This document shows, piece after piece, positions 28,687 to 37,119 of a DNA stretch of 64,000 nt; position 1 is the stretch's first letter, and every line of letters starts with the position of its first letter. The notes under the pieces were generated by a model that was given only the letters and a program-made list of their open reading frames with translations, made no database searches and was not told the origin of the DNA. Both the position numbers and the translations under genes were made by a program. Where the stretch lies: contig CALKXD010000007.1 in NCBI GenBank assembly GCA_938003855.1, positions 99,612 to 163,611 of the forward strand. Direction: 5' to 3'. This DNA is from an uncultured Granulosicoccaceae bacterium (GTDB lineage: Bacteria; Pseudomonadota; Gammaproteobacteria; Granulosicoccales; Granulosicoccaceae).

Positions 28687-30033
28687 CTAGTGTCGTCGGA
28701 TGATCGGCTCCAGACTCTGTGCTATGGCTAGAAGTTTTTTATCTTCGCCCGACTGACCGATAAGCATGAAGCCGACCGGCGCTGAGTCCGGCTTGTGGCA
28801 GGGGATACTGATGGCTGGCGCGTTCAGTACATTGGCGGTGGAGGTATTGCGCAGATAGAGTAAATTGCAGCGCCGCGATTCTTCTGCATCATTGACCAGT
28901 GTTGATATAGGCATAGGCAATAGCGGTACGGTTGGCATAACGATGGCGTCAAGGCCTAGTGTACGTTCTGCGGTAGCGCGCTGGCACAAGCGCCGACGCT
29001 CGACGGTTTCAACGTAGTCAGACGCAGTGAAAGACAAGCTTGACTCAATGCGCTGATGTACCCACGGGTCATAGTGCTCTTTGCGGCTGTCGATAAACGG
29101 TCGGTGCCAGGCCAGAGCTTCGCCGCCGATCAGGCTGCCTTTGTTGATATGTGCGTTGTAATTTTCAAGTTCGGGCAGGTGAATGGTTTTGGTGAGGATG
29201 CCGCGTTTCCCCAGGCGTTCCAGCGTTTGATGGAAGCTGTTCTCAACCTCGGGATCAACCCCCTCCATGACAAACCCGTCCAGCACTCCCAGACGGATAC
29301 CAACCTGAGGGTACTCGGCAACTTCGACCGAGGCACTGCCGGACATAACAGCGTCCAGCAGTGCACAACAAGTGACGGTATTGGCAATCGGGCCGATTGA
29401 ATCGAGCGAAGACGACAGCGGTGTGCAGCCAGCGAGCGGCACACGTTCAGCCGTTGGCTTGAACCCCACCAGTCCGCAGAGAGCGGCGGGGATTCGGGTG
29501 GAGCCGCCGGTGTCGGTGCCGATAGCGGCGGCGGCCATGTTGTCGCTGACAGACACGGCAGCGCCTGAACTTGACCCGCCGGGGATCAGGCGGGTGTCCC
29601 GATCGAACGGGCTGGCCGGCGTGCCGTAGTGCGGGTTGATGCCTAGTCCCGAGTAGGCGAACTCTGTCATGTTGGTTTTACCGATAATGATAAAACCGGC
29701 ATTGCGCAATCGCTGCACGATAGTCGCGTCGTGGCTGGCGGGGTCCTGCTCGTCGAGCACATGTGAGCCGGCCGTGGTGACTTGCCCACCGACGTCGAAC
29801 AAGTCTTTGATGGATATCGGAATGCCGCAGAATGGCGAGCTGTGCCGCGACTCGTTGCGCGCCCGGTCTGCGGCATCGGCTTCGGCCAGTGCGCGCTCCC
29901 GGAACACGGAGATAAAGGCTTTATCACCTTCTCCGTCGGCTGCATCGATATTGGTCAGGCAATGCTCAACCAACTGGCGGCTGGTGAGTTTTTTGCGGTC
30001 GAGTTTTTGTGCGAGGTCAAATAGCGTCTTCAT
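28687..30033 (-). CDS. Amidase-signature hydrolase
   Basis: The protein has the Ser-cisSer-Lys triad of the amidase signature family: Lys76 in ISIKDLFDVGG, the cis-Ser in PGGSSSGAAVSVSD (152-164) and nucleophile Ser178 in GTDTGGSTR. The 448 residues are shorter than GatA (about 480) and lack GatA C-terminal features; the opening resembles small-molecule amidases such as AtzF-type or aryl amidases. gatB and gatC are not nearby, so it is not the tRNA amidotransferase subunit. Substrate unknown. Confidence 0.88.
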   Translation of the reverse strand: MKTLFDLAQKLDRKKLTSRQLVEHCLTNIDAADGEGDKAFISVFRERALAEADAADRARNESRHSSPFCGIPISIKDLFDVGGQVTTAGSHVLDEQDPASHDATIVQRLRNAGFIIIGKTNMTEFAYSGLGINPHYGTPASPFDRDTRLIPGGSSSGAAVSVSDNMAAAAIGTDTGGSTRIPAALCGLVGFKPTAERVPLAGCTPLSSSLDSIGPIANTVTCCALLDAVMSGSASVEVAEYPQVGIRLGVLDGFVMEGVDPEVENSFHQTLERLGKRGILTKTIHLPELENYNAHINKGSLIGGEALAWHRPFIDSRKEHYDPWVHQRIESSLSFTASDYVETVERRRLCQRATAERTLGLDAIVMPTVPLLPMPISTLVNDAEESRRCNLLYLRNTSTANVLNAPAISIPCHKPDSAPVGFMLIGQSGEDKKLLAIAQSLEPIIRRH

Positions 30034-30225
30034 CGGCCGATTTTAGACAAAAAGCGTGGCCAACAGGTAACTGAATTTTTGCAGTGCGCGGTTCCGGTCG
30101 AAATCATCGTGAGTTAGAAGGGAATTTCGGCGGCTGTCTGCGCGCCTGGTGCATTTGTTTTCATTCGGAAAAAACACCGGCTCGACGACGGTGTATATTT
30201 AAAGGTAGTCACAGGTAAAGAAGCA

Positions 30226-30831
30226 ATGATGAACAGACGACCGTTGTCCGGCACCGAGCATATCCATTCTTTGAGCGCTGACATAAAAGGCATTGCGCTG
30301 TTTGTCGGCCTGATCTGGCTGGTGTTTGTGGCTGACCGATTTCTGCCGCTGGAAAATTTCGGGTTGATTCCGCGCTCGGCTAAAGGTCTTGTTGGTATTG
30401 TGACCTTGCCTTTTCTGCATGCTGACTGGCAGCACATCACCGGCAACACCGTTCCGCTTGTGATCCTTTTGCTGCTGCTGGCCGGTTCCCGCGCTAATAG
30501 TATCGATATTGTGGTTTTTATTAGCGTGTTGGCTGGTATTGCTTTGTGGTTGATGGGGCGCACCGCCATTCACATTGGTGCGAGTGTGCTGGTTTTCGGG
30601 CTGGTCGGGTTTCTGGTCTGTGCCGGATTCTTTGAAAAGCGACTGTTATCGGCGCTGATTGCGATCGGCGTGGCTGTCACCTATGGATCAACATTGCTGG
30701 CGGGCATCCTGCCAACGGCGAGTGGTGTGTCCTGGGAGGGGCATCTGTTCGGTGCGCTGGCAGGTGCACTGGTGGCGTATTATATTTCCGGCGATCTGAG
30801 CCGTGGTACCGGAGACGGCGTGCGCGTCTAG
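30226..30831 (+). CDS. Rhomboid-family intramembrane serine protease
   Basis: The 201 residues have six membrane helices with the rhomboid landmarks FGLIPRSAKGL, LPFLHADWQHITGNTVPL (His and Asn of the oxyanion region), GRTAIHIGASVLVFGLVGF with catalytic Ser120, and EGHLFGALAGA with catalytic His173. The usual G-x-S-G around the serine reads G-A-S-V here. Rhomboids cut membrane proteins within or near the bilayer. The substrate is unknown. It stands alone, divergent from the amidase gene. Confidence 0.85.
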   Translation: MMNRRPLSGTEHIHSLSADIKGIALFVGLIWLVFVADRFLPLENFGLIPRSAKGLVGIVTLPFLHADWQHITGNTVPLVILLLLLAGSRANSIDIVVFISVLAGIALWLMGRTAIHIGASVLVFGLVGFLVCAGFFEKRLLSALIAIGVAVTYGSTLLAGILPTASGVSWEGHLFGALAGALVAYYISGDLSRGTGDGVRV

Positions 30832-30965
30832 CGGTCTGGATGGCCCTGAGTCAGTGGCCAATCGCTCATAGCGAATCCCGCTGCTTGACATCCGTGAGCC
30901 GTGCCCGACACCGCAACGCGCCATCTCTGCGTGCCATCGGTGATTTTGTTCCCGGGTTAGGAGCC

Positions 30966-31685
30966 TTAGCCTGGTAGCAGCCGTTGCCAGAATCCCTGAT
31001 TCAGTTGGTCGGCGCAGCCCTGGTATTGAGTCTGATACCGTAGCGCCAGCGCGTCCACTTCACCGGCAACTCGCGTCAGCCATTTTTTCTGTTCGAAGCT
31101 TTTGCGTTTATAGCCTGTCCAGCCCTCGTGGTAGGCAAGGTACTGGTTGTAAGTGTCGTCGATTCGGATGTTGTTAAGGCTTGCGGACTTACTTAGGTAC
31201 CAACCCATGAAATCCAGCGCATCGCGGAAATTAGTGCGGCGTGCACCTTGACTTCTGGTTTCCTCAATGTAGTTGCGCCAGGTGCCATCGACCGCTTGCG
31301 CGTAGCCGTATGCCGTGCTTCTGCGTTTCCAGGGAATAAAGCCAAGGATCGTCTTTCTGGCGGGCTTGGCTTTGCGTCGAAATTTGCTTTCCTGATACAT
31401 GATTGCCATCGGCACATGCAATGGAATACCCCATTTTTCCTGCATATTTACAGCCGTGCTGTGCCAGCTTTGCTTTGCTCTGAAGATAGAGCACACGTTT
31501 TCGGTTGACGCGATAGGGAAGGTAGCGCAGGACGCCAGACCCAGGAAAACCAGCACGGCGACTGATATTTTAACCAGCGCCGCGTGCTTTGCCGCGCGAA
31601 TCGCGAAGGGCTGAATTTTAGAGTTGAGCAAGCCCACAAGGCGACCAGGGGAGTATGGCCGGATAGCATAGAGCCTGGCGCGCAT
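30966..31685 (-). CDS. Lipoprotein with lytic transglycosylase (SLT) domain
   Basis: A lipobox (LASC, with hydrophobic VAVLVFLG before it) is followed by an SLT domain: VPMAIMYQESKFRRKAKPA with the probable catalytic Glu, then AYGYAQAVDGTWRNY and YLAYHEGWTGY. Such enzymes cut peptidoglycan glycan strands from the outer membrane's inner face. The start is uncertain: an open frame reaches 31748, but a hairpin at 31711-31732 lies within that extension, so I chose the ATG at 31685. A GTG at 31637 would give a more normal signal peptide. No ribosome binding site settles it. Confidence 0.8.
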   Translation of the reverse strand: MRARLYAIRPYSPGRLVGLLNSKIQPFAIRAAKHAALVKISVAVLVFLGLASCATFPIASTENVCSIFRAKQSWHSTAVNMQEKWGIPLHVPMAIMYQESKFRRKAKPARKTILGFIPWKRRSTAYGYAQAVDGTWRNYIEETRSQGARRTNFRDALDFMGWYLSKSASLNNIRIDDTYNQYLAYHEGWTGYKRKSFEQKKWLTRVAGEVDALALRYQTQYQGCADQLNQGFWQRLLPG

Positions 31686-31710
31686 TGAGCGAATTGCAGT
31701 TAGGTAAAGT

Positions 31711-31732
31711 GCAGCGGGATAAAACCCGCTGC
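31711..31732 (-). terminator. Hairpin downstream of the repeat-protein gene
   Basis: A perfect 8-bp stem (31711-31718 with 31725-31732) and 6-base loop lie about 70 bases past the stop of the gene ending at 31802. The tail on the minus strand has only a short T stretch. It may end transcription of the upstream secreted-protein gene. Confidence 0.4.
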
Positions 31733-31801
31733 GTTTGTGCAGGTGCATGGTGGGGGTGATGCAAGCCTTGCTCCATCAGTCCACCAGCCATGCGGGTGGG
31801 A

Positions 31802-33022
31802 TTACTTCGCGACCAGACAGGTCTTGTTGTTTTCCCAGCCATAGCCGTCGCCGTCAGGATCAGAGCCGGCTGATGTGCACGCTGGATGGCGTGAGTTGGC
31901 TGCTTTCTTCAGTACGATGCAGCTTTTGTTGTTTTCCCAGCCGAAACCGTCGCCATCGGGGTCGGAGCTGGCCGAGGCGCAGTGCACCACAACAATACAG
32001 GAGCGCTCGTTCTCCCAGCCGTAGCCGTCGCCATCCGGGTCAGACGATGATGATGCGCAGTTAGGGTGAGTGTCGGCCCGTGAGCCTGCGACTACGCATG
32101 AGGTGTTGTTTTCCCAGCCGAATCCATCACCGTCTGCATCTTTGCCAGCGTTACTGCAAAAGCTCATGCCATTGGCGGCTTTGCCTGTCGGTGCAGCTGC
32201 GGCTGCCGGTTGAGTTGCGGTCGTTGTACGTGCCTGTCCGGCGATGCTGAATTTGACCTGCGACCAGCGGCTCTCAACGCCGTTGTTGTCGATGCCCTTG
32301 ACGGAAAACAAATAGTTACCCGGTGGCAGCGCAATGTTAGGGCTGGCCCACTGCACGCGCTGACCTTGTTGCGTTTGCATGTTCAGCTGTCCGGCATTGC
32401 TAAACTGACCGTTGGCCCCGAGAAACTGCCCACTGGCTGAATTCATGATGGTCGCCACCACATTGACCACGGCCTGATCATCATTTGCTATCCCGCGAAA
32501 GGAAGCTGATCCCTGCATGACTGCCCCGTTTTTCGGAAACTGTATAGCGATGCCCGGTGGTTGATTCGCAGCCGTAGCTGGAGTGGCTTTCTGCGTACCT
32601 GCGGCGCTGACGCTGAACGGCACCTCGACTATTTCGGAGCGGGCCTTGCGGGCGTCCTCAACGCGGATGCGAAATATATAGTTTCCGTTCGGCAGGTTGT
32701 AGCTGGCTGTACGCCAGACTGTCTGAGGCTTGTACAACGTAAAATCCACCGGCAACTGGGTCGGCTGAGTGGAGTACTGACCCGTCGGGGTAAGAAAGGT
32801 GTTGTCAGCGCGATTCTGAATAGTGGCGTAGATATATTTGAGGCCTTCGCTATCGCTGGCCGAGCCACGAAATTGTGTTGGACCCTGAATCGCCAGAGTG
32901 CCGCCCTGATGGCCTTCGACGGCAACTCTCGGTACATCCGCCTGTACCGGTGACAGCAGAGTCAGGCCGCCCAGGGCTGCCAGTGGCAAAAGAAATTTAC
33001 TGAGCATCTTGCGTGTGTTCAT
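31802..33022 (-). CDS. Secreted protein with two Ig-like repeats and four Cys-D-x-D-G-D-G-Y-G-W-E-N modules
   Basis: From the ATG at 33022 (AGGA site upstream) the product has 406 residues: a signal peptide ending VQA, then two beta-rich repeats (about 32-140 and 155-262). Each has an 'FRGxAxDxxxxxxxxATIxN' opening and a 'LPxGNYxFxxxxxD' close, as in bacterial Ig-like domains. An Ala/Thr-rich linker leads to four Cys modules (C289-C309, C322-C342, C348-C368, C382-C402). No catalytic domain is visible. It shares its modules with the two GH12 proteins upstream, so it may be a non-enzymatic binder, scaffold or adhesin for the same polysaccharide. Confidence 0.8.
   Translation of the reverse strand: MNTRKMLSKFLLPLAALGGLTLLSPVQADVPRVAVEGHQGGTLAIQGPTQFRGSASDSEGLKYIYATIQNRADNTFLTPTGQYSTQPTQLPVDFTLYKPQTVWRTASYNLPNGNYIFRIRVEDARKARSEIVEVPFSVSAAGTQKATPATAANQPPGIAIQFPKNGAVMQGSASFRGIANDDQAVVNVVATIMNSASGQFLGANGQFSNAGQLNMQTQQGQRVQWASPNIALPPGNYLFSVKGIDNNGVESRWSQVKFSIAGQARTTTATQPAAAAAPTGKAANGMSFCSNAGKDADGDGFGWENNTSCVVAGSRADTHPNCASSSSDPDGDGYGWENERSCIVVVHCASASSDPDGDGFGWENNKSCIVLKKAANSRHPACTSAGSDPDGDGYGWENNKTCLVAK
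31805..32157 (-). repeat. Four Cys-bounded W-E-N modules (C-terminal set)
   Basis: Four copies of a module with invariant 21-residue Cys-to-Cys length: C-x5-D-x-D-G-D-G-(Y/F)-G-W-E-N-x2-(S/T)-C. At DNA level the copies share a core around TTCCCAGCC..ACCGTC (plus-strand view). This is a protein module repeat, not a DNA array. Confidence 0.9.
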
Positions 33023-33322
33023 AAGGATTCCTGTGACAAGTAATCGGGTATCCCCGCAGGGAAAGCGGGTGGCACAACCACTGACGCTCAAAGTCGAAAT
33101 TGACGGGATTTAAGATTTAATTGTCAAGGCAACTAGAATGTCTGTGGGAGGATTGTACCCTGTCAGTCTGAATGGTTCCTTACCGCCACGCGAGGAAAAT
33201 GTGAAACAGTGCGTCGGCTTGTCTCGGTGAGGTGACAGGCCGGTGTGCCATACCACAGAGGTTGTCGTTAGCCGATAGTGTTCTTCCACGCCTGATGGCG
33301 TCGGCCACGGGCGGTGGTCTCA
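33023..33322. other. Gap between the first and second repeat-protein genes
   Basis: No gene is visible. On the minus strand a perfect TTGACA lies near 33121-33126, upstream of the gene starting at 33022, but no good -10 follows at the right distance. The region should hold that gene's promoter. Confidence 0.4.
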
Positions 33323-34864
33323 CTAAAAACTGATATCAAATTTGTTTAAGGTAAAGGACCCGCTGCCCCACCACATCTCGGTCCCGAGTTCTATGGCGCC
33401 CATACAGAAGTCAGCTGACAGGGCGTCGATCTGCAGGGCGTCCGAATTGCTGGTCGTCCAGTCCCGGGTCCAGTCGACGAACCGGTTCCAGTTCAGGGTA
33501 CCTGAGGTCTGCGGAGTTTGAGCGGTGAACGCGATATAGTGTTTGTTGCTGTCGGGTTTGATGTAGACATTCCAGTATTGGTTGTCGATCAATACGCCGG
33601 TCAGGGCCAGTTTACCCGGGGTTCTGATAGTCGGGTTGTTGACCCAGATCATCATTTCATAGGCGCGATTATCAACTTCGTCGCAAGGACCGGCGATGTT
33701 GCAGGAGTCGTGGAAGAATGATTCCAGCGCTACATTGCGCTCGGCATTGCCGGTTTCCGTGTAGGCATAGTCGATGACAAACTCAGGCAGATTGCGGACA
33801 AGTTCCGGCAGACCGGTTTCAGCCTTGCTGCCGGACACATGGGTGCCCAGTTTGCTGCCATACAGGACTTCGGGGTAGGCCTTGACTTCAATTTCGTCGC
33901 CGTCGTACCGGCCAAGCCGGTTGTAGTTCCAGGAGGGGCGAGTGACGCCCTGGAGATCCTGATCAACATTGATGGTTTGCGACCAGGTGCTTTGTGACAT
34001 AGTGCGCGAGTTCCATGAGTTGTTCAGCACCACAAAGTTATCGTAGGCGACGGAAGCCCATGCCTCGCAGGAGGTCTGGTTGGACTTGATGGGCTGCATG
34101 TTGGCCGACAATGGCGTGGTGATCGATAAACGGTTGGAGTGCGCAGCGGATTGGCCGTTGACGGTTGGCTCAATATGCCAGGTCAGATCGTTGTCGTAGT
34201 AGCCGAGATCAGGCATAAAAGAGCACAGGCCCGTGCCGGTCTGGCAACTCGCGGTCACCGGGTCCACGCGACGGCTGTAACCGTTGCCCTCGCTGTCGCG
34301 AACGACGATTTTGTATTCGTCGGCGTTGTCGATGCCTGACCAACTGAAGGTTGGTGTGGCGGTATCTATATTGCCGGAAGGGCTGAGTGCAACTACGTTG
34401 CTGCTGACCTGTACGAGGCAGGTTTTATCATTTTCCCACCCGAACCCGTCGCCGTCGGGATCGGACAATGCGGATGTGCATTGCGGATGGCTGACGCGCG
34501 GATCATCGTTTTCATTGACAATGCAGGACTGGCTGTTTTCCCAGCCGTAGCCGTCACCGTCCGGGTCTGAGGCGGGGTCTGTGCAGTAGATCTTTTTGGG
34601 ATCAGGAAGAGTAGATACCCGGCAGGTTTTACCGTTCTCCCAGCCGTAGCCGTCTTTGTCCGGATCGGAATCGGCTGACTTGCAGATTGGCCGGTCACCG
34701 CTGCTGGCGACGCGGCAGGACGTGTCATTCTCCCAGCCGTAACCGTCTCCATCGGCATCTGAATTCGCGTTGCTGCAGGTGGGAAGCGCACTGTAAGCGG
34801 GGGACTGGAGCACCGCAAACAACAAAATCGCTGCTGGCACAAGTGCTGAGATATTCGATTTCAT
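33323..34864 (-). CDS. Secreted GH12 family beta-glucanase with four N-terminal W-E-N modules
   Basis: The 513-residue protein has a signal peptide (ending AYS, about 25), four Cys modules (C30-C50, C61-C81, C94-C114, C129-C149), a fibronectin/Ig-like domain (about 155-250, with PTFSWSGIDNADEYKIVV) and a C-terminal GH12 domain (about 265-513). GH12 enzymes are retaining endo-beta-1,4-glucanases or xyloglucanases. The nucleophile is Glu403 in AYEMMIW and the acid/base is Glu496 in ELGTEMWWGSG; the substrate-cleft segment EVKAYPEVLYG is also present. Whether it prefers cellulose, xyloglucan or mixed-linkage glucan cannot be told. It reads in the same direction as a second GH12 gene 419 bp upstream. 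Confidence 0.85.
   Translation of the reverse strand: MKSNISALVPAAILLFAVLQSPAYSALPTCSNANSDADGDGYGWENDTSCRVASSGDRPICKSADSDPDKDGYGWENGKTCRVSTLPDPKKIYCTDPASDPDGDGYGWENSQSCIVNENDDPRVSHPQCTSALSDPDGDGFGWENDKTCLVQVSSNVVALSPSGNIDTATPTFSWSGIDNADEYKIVVRDSEGNGYSRRVDPVTASCQTGTGLCSFMPDLGYYDNDLTWHIEPTVNGQSAAHSNRLSITTPLSANMQPIKSNQTSCEAWASVAYDNFVVLNNSWNSRTMSQSTWSQTINVDQDLQGVTRPSWNYNRLGRYDGDEIEVKAYPEVLYGSKLGTHVSGSKAETGLPELVRNLPEFVIDYAYTETGNAERNVALESFFHDSCNIAGPCDEVDNRAYEMMIWVNNPTIRTPGKLALTGVLIDNQYWNVYIKPDSNKHYIAFTAQTPQTSGTLNWNRFVDWTRDWTTSNSDALQIDALSADFCMGAIELGTEMWWGSGSFTLNKFDISF
34408..34777 (-). repeat. Four Cys-bounded W-E-N modules (N-terminal set)
   Basis: Four modules with the same 21-residue Cys-to-Cys length as in the neighbouring genes. 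The second copy has D-P-D-K-D-G in place of D-P-D-G-D-G, the only such change among the eleven. Confidence 0.9.
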
Positions 34865-34920
34865 AACATGATCCGGATGGTGGTGGATACGGCTGAAGCG
34901 GCCATCAAAAACATACTGGA

Positions 34921-34949
34921 AATTTATGCGTCATGACGTGAAAGGTCAA
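34921..34949 (-). promoter_or_regulatory. Candidate sigma70 promoter of the 33323-34864 GH12 gene
   Basis: On the minus strand TTGACC (34944-34949) and TAAATT (34921-34926) are 17 bases apart, about 57 bases upstream of the ATG. The match is moderate (5/6 and 4/6). Confidence 0.45.
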
Positions 34950-35149
34950 CTAACCAGTGGTATTTTTTTGTCACTGACGGGGGGCGGGGCGCTGGTGTAG
35001 GCCCGTTAAGGCGTGGCCCGATGAAGGTCCCGCTGTGTGGTTGATGTGCGCAGCCGAGAGCGCCCGTGCCGGCTGAATCCGGCGATGCTTATTGTCCGGC
35101 GATGCTCATCGATAGGGACAAAACCTGCTGCACGTCGTGCATCCAGGTA

Positions 35150-35173
35150 CGCTCCCGGGGGGACCCGGGAGCG
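35150..35173 (-). other. Strong GC hairpin between the GH12 genes
   Basis: A perfect 10-bp stem (35150-35159 with 35164-35173) closes a 4-base loop that reads GGGA on the plus strand. There is no T-run on either side, so it is not a classic terminator. It lies about 110 bases after the stop of the upstream GH12 gene and may stabilise or process the mRNA end. Confidence 0.55.
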
Positions 35174-35283
35174 GCCATGCTACAAAGGGCCTGATCTAAT
35201 TCGCCGCACTATCTGCTGCACGACTAGCAAGACCCGTCTTAAAATAACGGTGCTGCGTGGCGATTGTTATTGCCGGGTGTTGC

Positions 35284-36738
35284 CTAGTACTGGTTGATCT
35301 GCCAGTTATAGATATTGAAATCTCCGGCGCCCCAGAATATTTCAGTGCCGATCAGAATGTTTGCGACACACCAGTCGTTTTGTATTTGCACGGAGTTAGT
35401 GTTAGCACCAAATTCCTGCTGCACCCGATGTGCATAGAGCTTTGACCATTCGACAAAGGTGGTCCAGTTGACGGTGCCGCTGCTTTGCGGATTCTGCGCG
35501 ACAAACGCCACGTACTTCCGGTCGGAGTTTTTGGTGTAGACGTTGTAACCGGCACCATCCAGCACGACAGAAGTAACAAAGTCGCTGGGGCCGGCTGGCA
35601 ATCGCTCGGCACCTGAGTCCAGCCAAACCATAATCTCATAGACGTGGTTCGACGCGCCGTTGCCTCGCTGTACCACGCTGGCCGGGCAGTTGCCGGAGGC
35701 GTCTGACGGATGCAGGAAGGACTCAATTGCGATGTTTCGCTCGCCGCTGATAATGGAGCCGTTCGGGTAGCGCGGATTGTTGGACGCATTGACGGTTCTG
35801 GGAGTGCCGTATTGAGAGCTGCCGAAGCTGTAGTCGATGCTGATGAAAGGCATTTCATCGACACGTACAGGGAGGCCGGTTACAGACTGTGGTGCACTGA
35901 TTTCGCCCTGTGATTTGACGCCGTAGATGAGTTCGGGATAGGAGCGCACGAAGTAGTCTCCCGAGCCGCCGCCTGAGCCCCAATTGTAGTTCCAGCCGGC
36001 GGCCACGCCGTTCTCATCGGCGTAAATGCACTGTTCCCAGTCAAAGCTGCCGGCGGCACCGGCATTCCACGCATTGGTGGCAAGTATGAAGTCGCCGGTA
36101 AGAATAGCGCCGTGGTAGTTTCGGTTAAGGGTGTCATCGCGGGTCAAGCAGGTATCTGACGGGCGCTGTGTTACGGGCAGTAGTGAGGAGCTTCTGATCA
36201 GTCCACCGGGGTTATTCACCGAGAAATCACCGCCGTCGCTGGAGCCACCGTTGCCGCCGGTTTCACCGCCATCCGATGAACCGCTGCCATCGAGGTTGTC
36301 ACCGCCGTCGGATGAGCCACTGCCGGCGGTATTGCCACCTTCGGTTGCTGTAGTGGAGTCGATCACGCATGAGGCGTTGTTTTCCCAGCCGTAGCCGTCG
36401 CCGTCGGGGTCGCTTGATGTGTTGGCGCAGGATACCGTGCCGGTGTCACCCGTGGGTTCGTCTTCCAGCAGAATGCCTACCTGGCACGACTGGCCGTTTT
36501 CCCAGCCGTAGCCATCGCCGTCGGGGTCGCTCGACGCTGATACGCAGGTCGCCAGGCCATTGTTGCCGGTGCTGCTATCGGTGACCTTGCAGGATTGGTT
36601 GTTCTCCCAGCCGAAGCCATCTCCGTCGGAATCAAAGCTGGCGGAACTGCAGGCGGGTAGAGCGGCGAATGCGTGTTGCGACAGTGCGGATAACAGCACT
36701 ACTGCGCTGGCGGAAAACAGTCGGTTGGAAATTTTCAA
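35284..36738 (-). CDS. Secreted GH12 family beta-glucanase with three N-terminal W-E-N modules
   Basis: The 484 residues comprise a signal peptide (ending AFA, about 25), three Cys modules (C30-C50, C65-C85, C104-C124), a Gly/Ser/Asp-rich flexible linker (about 132-175, repeats of GSSDGG) and a GH12 domain (about 195-484). Nucleophile Glu368 lies in VYEIMVW and acid/base Glu466 in IGTEIFWGAG; YFVRSYPELIYG marks the cleft. Linker type differs from the neighbouring GH12 protein, which has a folded spacer domain instead. The two may be an ancient duplication with re-arranged spacers, giving two glucanases with different reach or substrate. Confidence 0.86.
   Translation of the reverse strand: MKISNRLFSASAVVLLSALSQHAFAALPACSSASFDSDGDGFGWENNQSCKVTDSSTGNNGLATCVSASSDPDGDGYGWENGQSCQVGILLEDEPTGDTGTVSCANTSSDPDGDGYGWENNASCVIDSTTATEGGNTAGSGSSDGGDNLDGSGSSDGGETGGNGGSSDGGDFSVNNPGGLIRSSSLLPVTQRPSDTCLTRDDTLNRNYHGAILTGDFILATNAWNAGAAGSFDWEQCIYADENGVAAGWNYNWGSGGGSGDYFVRSYPELIYGVKSQGEISAPQSVTGLPVRVDEMPFISIDYSFGSSQYGTPRTVNASNNPRYPNGSIISGERNIAIESFLHPSDASGNCPASVVQRGNGASNHVYEIMVWLDSGAERLPAGPSDFVTSVVLDGAGYNVYTKNSDRKYVAFVAQNPQSSGTVNWTTFVEWSKLYAHRVQQEFGANTNSVQIQNDWCVANILIGTEIFWGAGDFNIYNWQINQY
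36361..36651 (-). repeat. Three Cys-bounded W-E-N modules (N-terminal set)
   Basis: Three modules of the same 21-residue Cys-to-Cys type, separated by 14 to 18 residue spacers. With the other two sets they make eleven modules in 5 kb. Confidence 0.9.
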
Positions 36739-37119
36739 GGTTACCTCGATAGGATTTGGGCGTCAGACAAAAGGTAGCTGGCAGCTTTATCACTGGTTAC
36801 TGCTGAAATTGCCACACACCGGTCCACAATTACTAAAACGTGCTGTGGCCAGTGTCGTGATTGAACATCTGGTGTGAGCGAAAATTAACTATGTACGTTA
36901 GGATGAATACGGGTGCTCATATGTAAACAAAGGTGCCGCCTGCGTAGTAAACGGTTACCGGTTGGCAGGAAATCGCTTGAGCTGCAGAATTTCTGCCGCG
37001 CCGATAGTCGGTATTCGCTGACACTAACGTGACAGCGAACACTTTGGCATACAGACTATGTTAGAAATTTCCTGTGTCATGCTCGCCGATGGCGCGCAGG
37101 GAGAAATTGTGCAGGTCTG
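36739..37119. other. Gap between fghA and the first GH12 gene
   Basis: No gene or RNA is recognised in these 381 bases. The right end follows the fghA stop codon, and the left end should hold the GH12 promoter and leader; no clear hexamers were found. Confidence 0.4.

Larger units (their letters stand above)
34865..35283. other. Gap between the two GH12 genes
   Basis: These 419 bases contain a promoter candidate near the 3' (left) side, a strong hairpin at 35150-35173, and an imperfect 17-bp tandem duplication (35078-35094 and 35095-35111, two mismatches). Small open frames here show no signs of being real genes. Confidence 0.5.

Noticed and set aside
30114..30569. 151-residue frame opposite the rhomboid gene
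   Set aside because: Overlaps the well-supported rhomboid on the other strand and has no family features.
34393..34842. Repeated DNA that could look like a short array
   Set aside because: The repeats are codons of the W-E-N modules with variable spacing, not a CRISPR array.
35037..35297. 86-residue frame between the GH12 genes
   Set aside because: Composition is Arg/Cys-rich, it overlaps a hairpin and tandem duplication, and it lacks a ribosome binding site.
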